Below, piece after piece: positions 11,437 to 21,902 of a stretch of DNA of 64,000 nucleotides. The stretch comes from Liolophura sinensis (taxonomy: Eukaryota > Mollusca > Polyplacophora > Chitonida > Chitonidae), in contig NC_088297.1 in NCBI RefSeq assembly GCF_032854445.1, positions 17,745,127-17,809,126 on the forward strand. Direction: 5' to 3'. Both the position numbers and the translations under genes were made by a program. The notes beneath the pieces were generated by a model, which was not told the DNA's origin, made no database searches, and saw only the letters and a list, made by a program, of their open reading frames with translations. How positions within the stretch are numbered: position 1 is the stretch's first letter; each line of letters begins with the position of its first letter.

Positions 11437-12678
11437 GAGGCCTTGGCTGGTTTCACAATGGCCTGAGATCAGGCCTGTCTAATTCTGCATAATCTTGTAC
11501 ATTGGGAGGCCTCATACTGGTTTCACTGTGGCTTTACCTCAGAAGGTTTGCTAACTCCGCGTAATCTTGTACATTGGGAGGCCTCGTACTGGTTCCACTG
11601 TGGCTTTACCTCAGATGGTCTGCCAACTCTGCGTCATCTTGTACATTGCTAGGCCCTCGTACTGGTTCCACTGTGGCTTTACCTCAGATGGTCTGCCAAC
11701 TCTGCGTCATCTTGTACATTGCTAGGCCCTCGTACTGGTTCCACTGTGGCTTTAGCTCAGAAGGTTTGCTAACTCCGCGTAATCTTGTACATTGGGAGGC
11801 CTCGTACTGGTTGCACTGTGGCTTTAGCTCAGAAGGTTTGCTAACTCCGCGTAATCTTGTACATTGGGAGGCCTCGTACTGGTTCCACTGTGGCTTTAGC
11901 TCAGAAGGTTTGCTAACTCCGCGTAATCTTGTACATTCGGATGCCTCGTACTGGTTCCACTGTGGCTTTAGCTCAGAAGGTTTGCTAACTCCGCGTAATC
12001 TTGTACACTGGGAGGCCTCGTACTGGTTCCACTGTGGCTTTAGCTCAGAAGGTTTGCTAACTCCGCGTAATCTTGTACATTGGGAGGTCTCGTACTGGTT
12101 CCACTGTGGCTTTAGCTCAGAAGGTTTGCTAACTCCGCGTAATCTTGTACATTGGGAGGCCTCGTACTGGTCCCACTGTGGCTTTAGCTCAGAAGGTCTG
12201 CCAACTCTGCGTAATCTTGTACATTGGGATGCCTCGTACTGGTTTCACTGTGGCTTTAGCTCAGATGGTCTGCCAACTCCGCGTAATCTTGTACATTGGG
12301 AGGTCTCGTACTGGTTCCACTGTGGCTTTAGCTCAGATGGTCTGCTAACTCCGCGTAATCTTGTACATTGGGAGGCCTCGTACTGGTTCCACTGTGGCTT
12401 TACCTCAGATGGTCTGCTAACTCCGCGTAATCTTGTACATTCGGAGGCCTCGTACTGGTTCCACTGTGGCTTTAGCTCAGAAGGTCTGCTAACTCCGCGT
12501 AATCTTGTACATTGGGAGGTCTCGTACTGGTTCCACTGTGGCTTTAGCTCAGAAGGTTTGCTAACTCCGCGTAATCTTGTACACTGGGAGGCCTCGTACT
12601 GGTTCCACTGTGGCTTTAGTTCAGGTCTGTCTCATTCTACGTAATCTTGTACTCTGGTAGGCCTCGTACTGGTTCCAT
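11437..12678 (+). repeat. 72-bp minisatellite, about 16-17 units
   Basis: The unit contains GGCCTCGTACTGGTTCCACT, then GTGGCTTTAGCTCAGAAGG, GCTAACTCCGCGTAATC and TTGTACATTG, and counts to 72 bp. Outer units are diverged and central ones nearly identical. Because 72 is a multiple of three, an uninterrupted frame of 356 codons runs across the array, but its repeated content and lack of any recognised domain suggest it is not a gene. The block TAGCTCAGAAGG resembles a tRNA A box. Confidence 0.9.
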
Positions 12679-12679
12679 C

Positions 12680-13012
12680 CGCCCCGATTGTAGAGCGTCC
12701 GCTTTGGAATCGGTAGATCCTTGATCGAGTCACACCTAAGACTTTAAAAGAGAAAGTTGTAACTTCCTCGCTTGGCGTTCAGCATGAAGGGGATAATGCA
12801 ACGACTGGTTGAGCCGTATAAGTATGATGGCGCGGTCGGGGCGGCTTACTTGCCTTCGGTAAGGCGTCTCAGTGAAGCAGCACTTGATGAAAGAGCAGTG
12901 GAAATCCATCCTGCAACAAGGAATCACATTACATGCACTCTAAGGATTCCTTCGTCGTCATATGACTGAAAAATTGTTAAGTATGACGTTAAACCCCAAG
13001 CACTCACTCACG
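12680..13012 (+). repeat. SINE-A copy (tRNA-derived)
   Basis: Second copy of the 1800-2160 family, with the same body (TTGCCTTCGGTAAGGCGTCT) and tail (GTTAAACCCCAAGCACTCAC). It abuts the right end of the 72-bp minisatellite. Confidence 0.85.
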
Positions 13013-13287
13013 ATATAAATTTCTCCTCTTCTATGCTGCACCTAACTAAAATATATCAGAATTTTGTCTCTGTTGGATAGAACTGAAAACGTTTTGCCAA
13101 GTACTATTACTCCACCTCCATGAAGGCTACCAAGGTAACAAAATGCTATGACATCGCATCCAGCAACCGTTGCTCAATAAATGGTAGTCATGCTAGGTTG
13201 ATGTTTGGATATGTTGAAGAGAAAACTGCAAACTTTATGTGGTTGTATAGCATGGTACCACACGGAAGTAAGGGAATATATATTTTT

Positions 13288-13386
13288 GAGGTTTATTTAT
13301 TTATTTGCTTTGGTGTTGTACGCCACACTCAAGAATATCTCACTGATGCGACGGCGACCAGCTTTATGGTGGGAGGAAACTTTGAA
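13288..13386 (-). repeat. SINE-C fragment (tail end)
   Basis: Only the tail and the CCACCATAAAGCTGGTCGCC portion remain. Confidence 0.75.
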
Positions 13387-13546
13387 ATTTGAGTTGACAA
13401 ATTTACTACACACATAGTAAGGAAAACCAATGCTCTCGTGCAACGAGTAGGCATCGGGTGGATTCAGTCGATGTTCGTGAGGGCTTAAATAAGGGAAGAC
13501 GCTCGAACGTTTGCGCAGTGTTACATTATGTGCAGGTCTATACGGC

Positions 13547-13782
13547 ACAATGTGGAAAGTTCGTCACAAAAAGCAGCAATTTGCCATCCACATGCATAGA
13601 AACATACATTCAAAACATACACTTATTTATTTCCTTCCCCTCCCCCCCCCCCCCCCACACACAATGTGGAAAGTTCGTCACAAAAAGCAGCAATTTGCCA
13701 CCCACATCCATAGAAACATACATTCAAAACATACACTTATTTATTTCCTTCCCCTCCCCCCCCCCACACACACAGTTTACCG
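13547..13782 (+). repeat. Tandem duplication of a 114-bp unit with C-tracts
   Basis: Two nearly identical copies begin with ACAATGTGGAAAGTTCG at 13547 and 13661. Each ends in a long poly-C tract followed by CACACA. Confidence 0.9.
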
Positions 13783-14106
13783 ACATGAGAACAGGAATCC
13801 TAGTTATCGCTGGTGTGACAGTCATTTTCAGCTATATGAAGTAAGACAAATTTATGAACCATAGAATTGACTTGGCACTGCTAGTCGATGATCACTGAGA
13901 GTGGAAACTCAAAAAAAAAAACTCCCCCCAATCACAAGAACTGGACAATACTCCTCTGTCGTATCTTAATACTGAAGGATCATTTTTAAAAAAAAACTTG
14001 CGATCCGGTTTCTGTTGTGTTGCCGACGTACAGGTAGACCGCCAAATACACGCGGGCAAACCATGAACAGTTAACTTCTCGTCCCTGGCTTGGTGTTGGG
14101 CATTAG

Positions 14107-14236
14107 ATTTATTTATTTATTTGATTGGTGTTTTACTCAAGAATATTTCACTTATACGGTCAGCCAGCACTTGAACTCACAGCGATCCTGTTGTTGAGAG
14201 AATCCTGGGTCATTGCGCCACGCTGGCACGCCAACC
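14107..14236 (-). repeat. SINE-C fragment with internal deletion
   Basis: The tail (TTTGATTGGTGTTTTACTCA, reading the + strand) is joined directly to the head region (ACTTGAACTCACAGCGA). The central body is lost. Confidence 0.8.
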
Positions 14237-14395
14237 ACTTGAATGTCAGGAGGTTTGTCTTGTATTTGACGAGGTAGAGATAACTTTACCTGGATGTCAG
14301 GAGGTTTGTCGGGTAATTGACGATGTGGTGACAACTTTACCTGGATATCGGGAATTTTGTCGGATACTTGACGAGGTGGTGACAACTTTACGTGG
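14237..14395 (+). repeat. 51-bp minisatellite, left part
   Basis: Units built on GGAGGTTTGTCGGGTAATTG, then ACGATGTGGTGACAACTTTA and CCTGGAT, with a period of about 51 bp. The array is interrupted by a SINE at 14396 and resumes at 14626. Confidence 0.8.
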
Positions 14396-14625
14396 ATTTA
14401 TTTATTTATTTTATTTGATTGGTGTTTTACGGCGTTGTCAAAATATTTAACTTATATGACGACGGCCAGCATTATGATGGGAGGAAATCCACGACCATCG
14501 GCAGGTTGCCGGAAGACCTCCTCACGTACGGCGAGGAAGCCAGCATGAGCTGGACTTGAACTCACAGCGACCATTGGTGAGAGGCTCCTGGGTCATTACA
14601 CTGCGCTAACCGACTGAGCCCCAGC
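14396..14625 (-). repeat. SINE-C copy inserted in the 51-bp array
   Basis: Tail at the left and head at the right on the minus strand, flanked on both sides by the same minisatellite. Confidence 0.85.
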
Positions 14626-14850
14626 AACTTTACTTGGATGTCGGGACGTTTGTCGTGTACTTGACGAGGCAGTGACGAATTTACCTTGGTTGTGTGTACT
14701 TGCATGACGAGGTGATGAAGACTACCTGGATTGCAGGAGGTTTGTCGGGCAATTAACGAGGTGGTGCTAACTTTACCTGGATGTCTGGAGATTTGTCGTG
14801 TACTTGACGGGGCAGTGACGACTTTACCTTGATGCCAACAGGTATCAAGG
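14626..14850 (+). repeat. 51-bp minisatellite, right part
   Basis: Continuation of the array at 14237, with GACGTTTGTCGTGTACTTGA-type units. A small SINE-C tail fragment follows at about 14855-14907. Confidence 0.8.
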
Positions 14851-14957
14851 TAAAGCGAAATATTCATAAGTTTGGCATAAAACATCAAATCAATAAATAA
14901 ATAAAATATAGCAGACATATTCTGTTAATCTCACATATTAGATTACATTGCATTAGA

Positions 14958-15214
14958 TTTTTTTTTTTTTTTTGATTGGTGTTTTACGCCGTACTCAAGA
15001 ATATTTCACTAATACGACGGCGGCCAGCATTATGGTGGGTGGAAACCGGGCAGAGCCCGGGGGAAACCCACGACCATCCGCAGGCTGCTGGCAGACCTTC
15101 TCAGAGGAAGCCAACATGAGCTGGACTTGAACTCACAGCGACCGCATTGGTGAGAGACTCCTGGGTCATTACGCTGCGCTAGGGCTTTAACCGACTGAGC
15201 CACGGAGGCCCCCA
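14958..15214 (-). repeat. SINE-C copy, near full length
   Basis: Well-preserved tail, body and tRNA-like head ending in GAGCCACGGAGGCCCCC. Confidence 0.9.
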
Positions 15215-15459
15215 TTGCATTAGACTCACAGGATATTTTGTTGAATGTGACACATCACACAGACAGCGTATTTAAAATTAAAATCAACAATTAGGCAATT
15301 TTAATCTTCAGTACCAAAGATATACTGTTTTATTACCCTGATTTGCCTCTAAAAGAAGAACTTTTAAAGTTACATTATTAACTGAATTAAAATTAAATTA
15401 ATATTAATTTTTTTTTTTTAGTATGCGTGTATATAATGACGCGTTTTCTGCCTGTGCAG

Positions 15460-15622
15460 ATGTACATTTCGTGACGGGACCTCGAAGTTGAAGTCAAAAC
15501 GACAGCTCATCTATAGTGGCCTGTCCTGTTGGAACTACCGTCGTTGGCTGTGCATGCAGTGATGAGCGGGAATGTGACGGCTCCTCCGTCCCCTGTGCTT
15601 TGCTCGCCAAGGTGGCACCGCC
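15460..15622 (+). pseudogene. Broken exon of a Cys-rich secreted-protein family
   Basis: After a good acceptor (CTGCCTGTGCAG) the frame matches exon 4 of the Cys-rich gene at 30.5-36.9 kb. It contains VACPVGTTVVGCACSDEREC followed by DGSS, against VECPVGTTLINCRCSIENQE in that gene. The incoming phase (one base carried over) is also the same. An in-frame TGA at 15489-15491 sits where the paralogue has Gly. A possible donor GTAACG follows at 15623, but its phase differs from the paralogue. No companion exons are recognised nearby. I infer a relic of a tandem gene family; a sequencing error at the TGA cannot be excluded. Confidence 0.6.
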
Positions 15623-15794
15623 GTAACGTTGGCATTTTGGGTGAGTCTGAGCGAGAAGCTACTGTGTAAACTTTATTTTTTCTGCGTTATGGCACAATGG
15701 GTTATTGTTATTGCAACGAACTACTGAGTACTGCGTGAAAATATGCAATTAAATGAATAAACAAGTCAAATAAATGAACAATCTCTTCTGCAAT

Positions 15795-16060
15795 ATACTC
15801 TCTTAAAACGTAAGTGTTTAACACTGTAGAGATCTCGAGGAGTGACTGCACTTATAAGAGTTACATGTATCTAACTAGTTTTATTAAGTGTTAAAGTTTC
15901 AGCGCTCTACAAAGGTGTTCATATTCCAACTCCATTAAAAGTGTTGCATTTTTTTGAAACTCTGTTTCAAGTGTTGGTTAAAGGGGTTCATTAACCAACT
16001 TCTAATGGAGTTTGAATGTGAACACTTTGAAGAATATTAAAACATTAACAGTGTATGAAG
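15795..16060. repeat. Foldback (nested inverted-repeat) element
   Basis: TGTTCATATTCCAACTCCAT near 15917 pairs imperfectly with ATGGAGTTTGAATGTGAACA near 16004. Inside are a GTTGGTTAA/TTAACCAAC hairpin and GAAAC/GTTTC. Outside, TTTAACACTGT pairs with AACAGTGTA. It looks like a foldback MITE. Confidence 0.55.
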
Positions 16061-16189
16061 ACCATCAAACTGCTCTTGAAAGTGCAATCGCTTCTAATTT
16101 TTGCATTAAAATGTATTGCCATGCATTCCTCTCCCTCTCTCCGGTACTTTTTATCGATAAACCCGTTCGTTTAAAGATTGATTATTGAT

Positions 16190-16265
16190 TACATTTATTT
16201 ATTTACTTAGTGTTTCACGCTGTACTCAAGAATGTTTCACTTATGTGACAGCAACTGGTGATACA
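16190..16265 (-). repeat. SINE-C tail fragment
   Basis: Short diverged piece around TGTTTCACGCTGTACTCAAG. The following sequence to 17244 holds a small tandem duplication (ATTTACTTCATTTCTTT at about 16675 and 16750) and nothing else that I can support. Confidence 0.6.
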
Positions 16266-17244
16266 TTTAAAAATGGCTTCCCGGAAGTACAGTGACCACC
16301 ACACACAGAGATAGTCGCCTGTTGGATTTCTAGCAGCTGAGCATAAACGAGTTCCTTCGTGGACTGCAAATCACTTATCTTTCAAGCTAGAAGCAATATT
16401 CTTGGTTTGGTTGGTTGGTTGGTTGTTGTTTAACTCTCTATTCAGGAATGTTTGGCTTTAACGATAGCGATCACGTTTATGGTGAAAAGCAGGCTACCTG
16501 GGATAAACCATAGACTTTGTAAGTTCGTACCTATTCAAGCATTTTAAGATTCTGCAATGAAATCACAACAAACTTTAGGCCTATATTGAAGATGAAGGCG
16601 GGATGACTCAAAGATGACCTGTAGACCACAACTGTCAAATGCTAATAGATTTTTTTTTCATTTTAGATATGCATATTTACTTCATTTCTTTACTATATTA
16701 TTAAAATTGCCTTTTTGGTAAATTTCTTTTTTTTTTCACATAGGTATATTTACTTCATTTCTTTCCTATATCATTTAAATTGCAGATTATTCTGCAAAAG
16801 ACCCTGCATTAGGGCTGCAGAGGAGACAATCTGAGCTACTCACCGCTACTCCGAATCACTGAGGTAGCCATTACTCTTCATGTGTATTTATAGCTGCTCT
16901 TCGTCCTTTCCATGTGGATTCCAAGACGCAATAGGATCATTGCCCATGCGCAGAACAGTTGCAGGCCTTCGACTGACCGCAAATTTGGTGCCGGGTGTTC
17001 TGTTCAAGCCCTCTGTAGGATGATGGACTAACCGTGCCTGTGTTGAATCGTAGGGATCTGGTTTTCACGCCCACCCGACACATCAGCCCAAGGGCTCTGT
17101 GTACTGTTAAAGATTTCTTATCACGTTCATATATGTGGAAGTTTCAAAGTCTTAGAAGCATTTTCAAGCAATATAGTTTAACACATCCTTCGAAATGATC
17201 ACCCTCCCACCCACCCCACCACCACCCCCGCCCAAAAAGTCATT

Positions 17245-17823
17245 ATTAAAGGAGAAGAACTTAAATATCAAACAAATACAATTGACAAGAGCATGCATTT
17301 TCTCGCAGGTGCATGTCAAAAAAAATTCTAATATGTACCTTAAGTTGATAAGTTATAAATAAAGTCAACGTCAAAATCCGCTGTGGGCGACTCCATTTTG
17401 CCTAAGAACTAGTTCTGAATTCTTCTGTATTAGTAGGTTAATTGCCGTCGGAAACCGCCGAAGTGAAGTTCGTACATTTCCGGTAGAACTCTTCTTCCCA
17501 GAAGGTAGCGAACAATACAGTTCGTTTTCCGCTTGACGATGGGGAAACCGGAATGTTGCACGTAGGTTACGAGTTGACACGAACAAGTCGGCAGTTTCAA
17601 GGACTCTCACTGGCTGAGAGGCAACAAACCCTCAGCATAAATTGCAGGGGGCTATATATGAAGGACACGATGGACACGATTTATGCCAGCTTTGCCGTTT
17701 TCAGGCTATACGTGTATGGCGAGGAAAAATGGCCAAAATGTACAGCAGGCACCACCAGACAGAAAAAAAAATGTCATCTTTTCAGCCTTTAGTGTCACAA
17801 TTTTAAGTTTTCTTCTCCTTTAA
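17245..17823. mobile_element. Candidate MITE with TTAAAGGAGAAGAA termini
   Basis: The left end TTAAAGGAGAAGAACTTAAA is matched in inverted orientation by TTTTAAGTTTTCTTCTCCTT near 17800-17821, giving roughly 20-bp terminal inverted repeats 0.58 kb apart. The interior has no recognised coding. Similar AAAGGAGAAG words at about 18898 and 23457 may be solo ends of relatives. Confidence 0.5.
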
Positions 17824-18074
17824 GAAAACTAAATGTTGTCGGTTTTGAGTGCACGACGGACTTAACTAAAAACTGTGTTTACACCACGTTAAATGTTACT
17901 CTGCATTGGTGTCATAAACATTCTATATATTTATGTACATATTTATATTTATTTATATTATTCGATTCATAAAGCTTTTATGCCCCTGAAGTCACACTAT
18001 TGATTTATTTATTTATAAAACTTCCATATCACACAATTCTTCACCGGTCCTCTGCATCACTCATTTTCTGTCTT

Positions 18075-18470
18075 AAACCTCCATGTCCTCAATATCATAC
18101 ATCCCAGGCAGCTTCCATGTCTTCAATATCATACATCCCAGGCAGCTTCCATGTCCTCAATACCATACATCCCAGGCAGCTTCCATGTCCTCAATATCAT
18201 ACATCCCAGGCAGCTTCCATGTCCTCAATATCATACATCCCAGGCAGCTTCCATGTCCTCAATATCATACATCCCAGGCAGCTTCCATGTCCTCAATATC
18301 ATACATCCCAGGCAGCTTCCATGTCCTCAATATCATACATCCCAGGCAGCTTCCATGTCCTCAATATCATACATCCCAGGCAGCTTCCATGTCCTCAATA
18401 TCATACATCCCAGGCAGCTTCCTTGTCCTCAATATCATACATCCCAGGCAGCTTCCATGTAATCAATATC
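18075..18470 (+). repeat. 34-bp minisatellite, array 1 (about 11-12 units)
   Basis: The unit is CATGTCCTCAATATCATACA followed by TCCCAGGCAGCTTC, almost perfectly conserved in the centre. Degenerate units trail off to about 18660, ending in a short GCAT repeat. A related array is at 24.7-25.57 kb. Confidence 0.92.
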
Positions 18471-18660
18471 ACCACAATTCACAATGGCGTTCATGTCCTC
18501 AACATCACTCATGTTCTGTCTGAACACTCTATGTCCTCAGTATCATACATGGAGCTTCGATGTCATCAACATCATTTCATGTGCTCAATATAATTTTGTG
18601 AAACATCCCTGACCTCAATATCATCCATGCATGCATGCATGCAGCTTCATTGTAATCCTT

Positions 18661-19819
18661 ATCACCACAATTCATAATGTATTCCTTGTCACTAAAACCA
18701 CACAATTATCAAGAAGTTTGATGAATCGTATCCTTCACAAATTCTTATTAAAAATCGGAGGCGCCTGGTATATTATACTTTCTCAACTCTTTGAGAACCC
18801 TGCTTTCGTATTCCTGAACACAGAAAGCATTAATTTCAAGATCATTATCACATATTTAGCTGGTGTTTTGAATCCATATTTAGTTCGGCTCCGACTTTAA
18901 AGGACAAGACAGCATCTGGGTAAAACCAATTTCATTCGAAAGGAGGATTATCAAGCTTCTAAAAAGTATCATACTTTATTATTTTAATGAAATTTCATTA
19001 AACGAATGCCAGTACTGCACACGCGTGAATCGAAGCAGCCATCTTGAGAATTTTATCCGATCAAAGACGTTGCTATCAGATTGCGCGGCATAAGCTGTGA
19101 CCTAGCCTTTGTCTATTCACTCCATGAAGTGGCATATGATAACACAGAGCTGCTGAATAAAACGTCATTATGTGATCGTTTACAATGATTTAGTTACTTA
19201 TAGCCAAGGGGCCATTGAACGCAGTGTTGTGAGACAGGTCTGTATCAGTTACGGACCACTGCAGATGTAAAATTAGTTGATATACAAGTATCACAAGTAT
19301 TATCAGACAGTAGCATACCGTCTCGGCTCAAACCGGATTCATCTCACCAGTAGATCCCATGGTTACTTCAACACACTGTTCAGATTATACAAACACATTT
19401 CTTATCGTTCATTTTACCGTTTAGTCAGCAGTTTCTAAATAACAAATATCAGAGTCAGTGAAAAGTTCATTAGGGATGCGGAAGGTTAATGGGAATGAGA
19501 CGACGGTATCTCACCGGACAATGCTTAACATTAATTAAATCTTATGATATATTTTTTTTCTCTAAGTTTATGAGAATTGAAGAATTCAAATTATGCTCCT
19601 TTGTGTTTCTTGCATACAAGGGATGAATTTTTTCGTTTTCTTTTATAAAATACAGTAAAGTTATTCAAACGCCGTGTTCAAGCCGAGGTGCCTTCTCTGA
19701 CGTTTGTGATAACTAGGTCAGCACTGCTCTCAACTTAGAAACCAATTTAAGAGAAGAGAAGCCAACATGATTCTTATGTTTTCGTAAAATATTGTGGAAT
19801 AATAATAATTTGTACATTA

Positions 19820-19827
<8 letters not shown>
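18661..19827. other. Non-coding DNA, nothing recognised
   Basis: AT-rich, with no convincing exon, RNA gene or full repeat. A possible MITE end is present at about 18898. Confidence 0.5.

Positions 19828-19897
<70 letters not shown>
19828..19897. repeat. (TA)n microsatellite
   Basis: About 35 uninterrupted TA dinucleotides. Confidence 0.97.
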
Positions 19898-19900
<3 letters not shown>

Positions 19901-20164
19901 CATAGGTAACTTTGTATGGAATGTCTACCACTTTTATCGCTTAGTATCCAAAACAATCGTGACGTCATTGGTGGAGCCCGTCGTTTAAGTCGACAAATAA
20001 GTTACAGTTTTCGCCACAACCTTGACGGCCAAATGAATGAGCAAGGCCCGCCAAATCCTAAGGGGAACAAGCCATAGAATTGTGAGCTATGTATAGATTG
20101 TTCAGATTACAGTGCAGTGTATTTCTGGCCAAGCATAAGGTACAACTTACATACACGTATAGAT

Positions 20165-20325
20165 GTATTTATTTATTTATTTGTTGTTTTACGGCGTACT
20201 CAAGAATATTTCACATATACGGCGGCGGCCAGTATTATGGTGGAAGGAAACCGGGCAGAGCACGGGGTAAACCCACGACCACCCGCAGGGTTGCTGCAGA
20301 CCTTCCCACTTAAGGCCGGTACGCG
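20165..20325 (-). repeat. SINE-C copy, 5' truncated
   Basis: Tail and body on the minus strand; the tRNA-like head is missing. Confidence 0.85.
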
Positions 20326-20651
20326 TATAGAATAGCTAAAACGCTGCAACATATAACACACTACCACCAAATATTTATTCTGATTTATATTTTGCTTAAT
20401 AAAACAAATATATACTGTCTAGGTGATATTGTGCTTTACTTTCTGTTTGGGAAAAAACCTCTCAAAACTACAAAGCCATTGGCCTATATTATAAAATATA
20501 AATTTTATTGTCTTAACATTTATAGATAAAAAGGTACATTCATATAGCTTTCCAGATATACTATTTTTTAAATATGCTGGTTTTCGAGTTTTAACTGTTT
20601 TGGTTTTTTCTGATATGATTTTAAACATATCTGTACTTTTTGTTTTATTTT

Positions 20652-20921
20652 TGATTTATTTATTCATTTGATTGGTGTTTCACGCCGTACTCAAGAATAT
20701 TTCACTTTTACGACGGCGGCCAGCATTATGGTGGGTGGAAACCGGGCAGATCTCGGGGGAAACCCACGACCATCTGCAGGTTGCTGGCAGACCTTCCCAC
20801 TTACGGCCAGAGAGGAAGCCAGCATGAGCTGGAGTTGAACTCACAGCGACCGCATTGGTGAGAGGCTCCTGGGTCATTACGCTGCGCTAGCGCGCTAACT
20901 GACTGAGCCACGGAGGCCCCT
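20652..20921 (-). repeat. SINE-C copy, full length (best reference copy)
   Basis: Complete from the tRNA-like head (GGGCCTCCGTGGCTCAGTCA on the minus strand, with an A box and the B box GTGAGTTCAACTCCAGC) through the body to the AATCAAATGAATAAATAAA tail. It defines the family for the other entries. Confidence 0.92.
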
Positions 20922-21639
20922 TTATTTTTGATGTTCTCACTATCATTTCGAAAACCTTAACCATCTCATGTTTTCACCTTGTTCTCGCCACGATATGGCT
21001 GAAATATTGCCGATGTGGCGTTAATCCATAATTATTCATTCATTCATTCAAAACTAAAAAAAAAAAAAAAAAAATTCAGTAAAAAAAAAAATAGATTTTT
21101 TTTGTTATGCGCTTAGTGAATCCTGTACTGTCAGTACGAATTATCACAAAAGATTAACATTATTCAAGTACAAGGAGTTAAAGAGTGTTGATTGATCGCA
21201 CGCATATATTGCATACAGTTTATAAGTGTATACATCCTACAAAATACGTCATCTTAAATTATTTGTAGCACAGTTAAAATGAAATTGTGAAATTTTGTTT
21301 TACCGTTGGGATTTGCGAATGTCCATTGCTCGTCATGTTTCAGTTAACATAGCAATAAAAACACAGCAAAGATATAGGTCGTGTGACTGAATTCATTAAA
21401 GAAACTTCCCTGACCCGAGAGAAAAGATTGTATAGGAAAAAACATAAATAATAAGACAAGCAGGTCAGAAAAAGCAGCGAGCAGGAAAATGAAGAAGAAG
21501 AAAAAGAAACCCAACAAGAATGAAAGAAAAAACCAACCCCCTCATCTAACCGCTCTAAGTTAGGCGAGTCAACAGTTAAGTGAAGACAAATGGATAACTT
21601 TTTTAATGATAGTAACGGCAACCGAATCTGTTGGCATAT

Positions 21640-21740
21640 AATAAATTTATACATATGCATGGGGGACCATAGCATTGAATTATACTTCAGGTTAGAGCGA
21701 ACAAAGGACCTGTAAACATATATTAGTGACTTTCTTTTCG
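21640..21740 (-). mobile_element. Possible LINE reverse-transcriptase fragment
   Basis: On the minus strand the frame reads SLIYVYRSFVRSNLKYNSML. This resembles the conserved Y-x-x-x-V-R-x-x-L-x-Y block near the end of LINE reverse-transcriptase domains. Only this short match is seen and it directly abuts a SINE, so the call is weak. Confidence 0.3.
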
Positions 21741-21744
21741 TAAA

Positions 21745-21902
21745 GGTATTGCTGGGACCACCGTGCCCTACGTGGGCAGGTCTGTCAGCAATCTTTCCTC
21801 GAGCTCTGTCTGGTTTCCTCCCGGCGTAATGCTGGCTGCCGTCGTTTAAGTGAAACATTCTTGTGCACGAGCGTAAAACACCAATCAGATAAATGAATAA
21901 AT
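21745..21902 (+). repeat. SINE-C copy, 5' truncated
   Basis: Body (TGGTTTCCTCCCGGCGTAAT) and tail (CGTAAAACACCAATCAGATAAA) on the + strand. Confidence 0.8.

Noticed and set aside
11574-12644. Long open frame of 356 codons across the minisatellite
   Set aside because: It is a by-product of a 72-bp unit (multiple of three). The product would be a pure tandem repeat with no recognised domain, and the tRNA A-box-like word argues for DNA-level repeat origin.
18000-18593. Open frames through the 34-bp repeat array
   Set aside because: Three overlapping repetitive frames with the same repeated peptide arise simply from the array.
19713-19968. Poly-Tyr/Ile frames over the TA microsatellite
   Set aside because: Direct translation of a dinucleotide repeat; the same applies to the AT tract at 29.3 kb.
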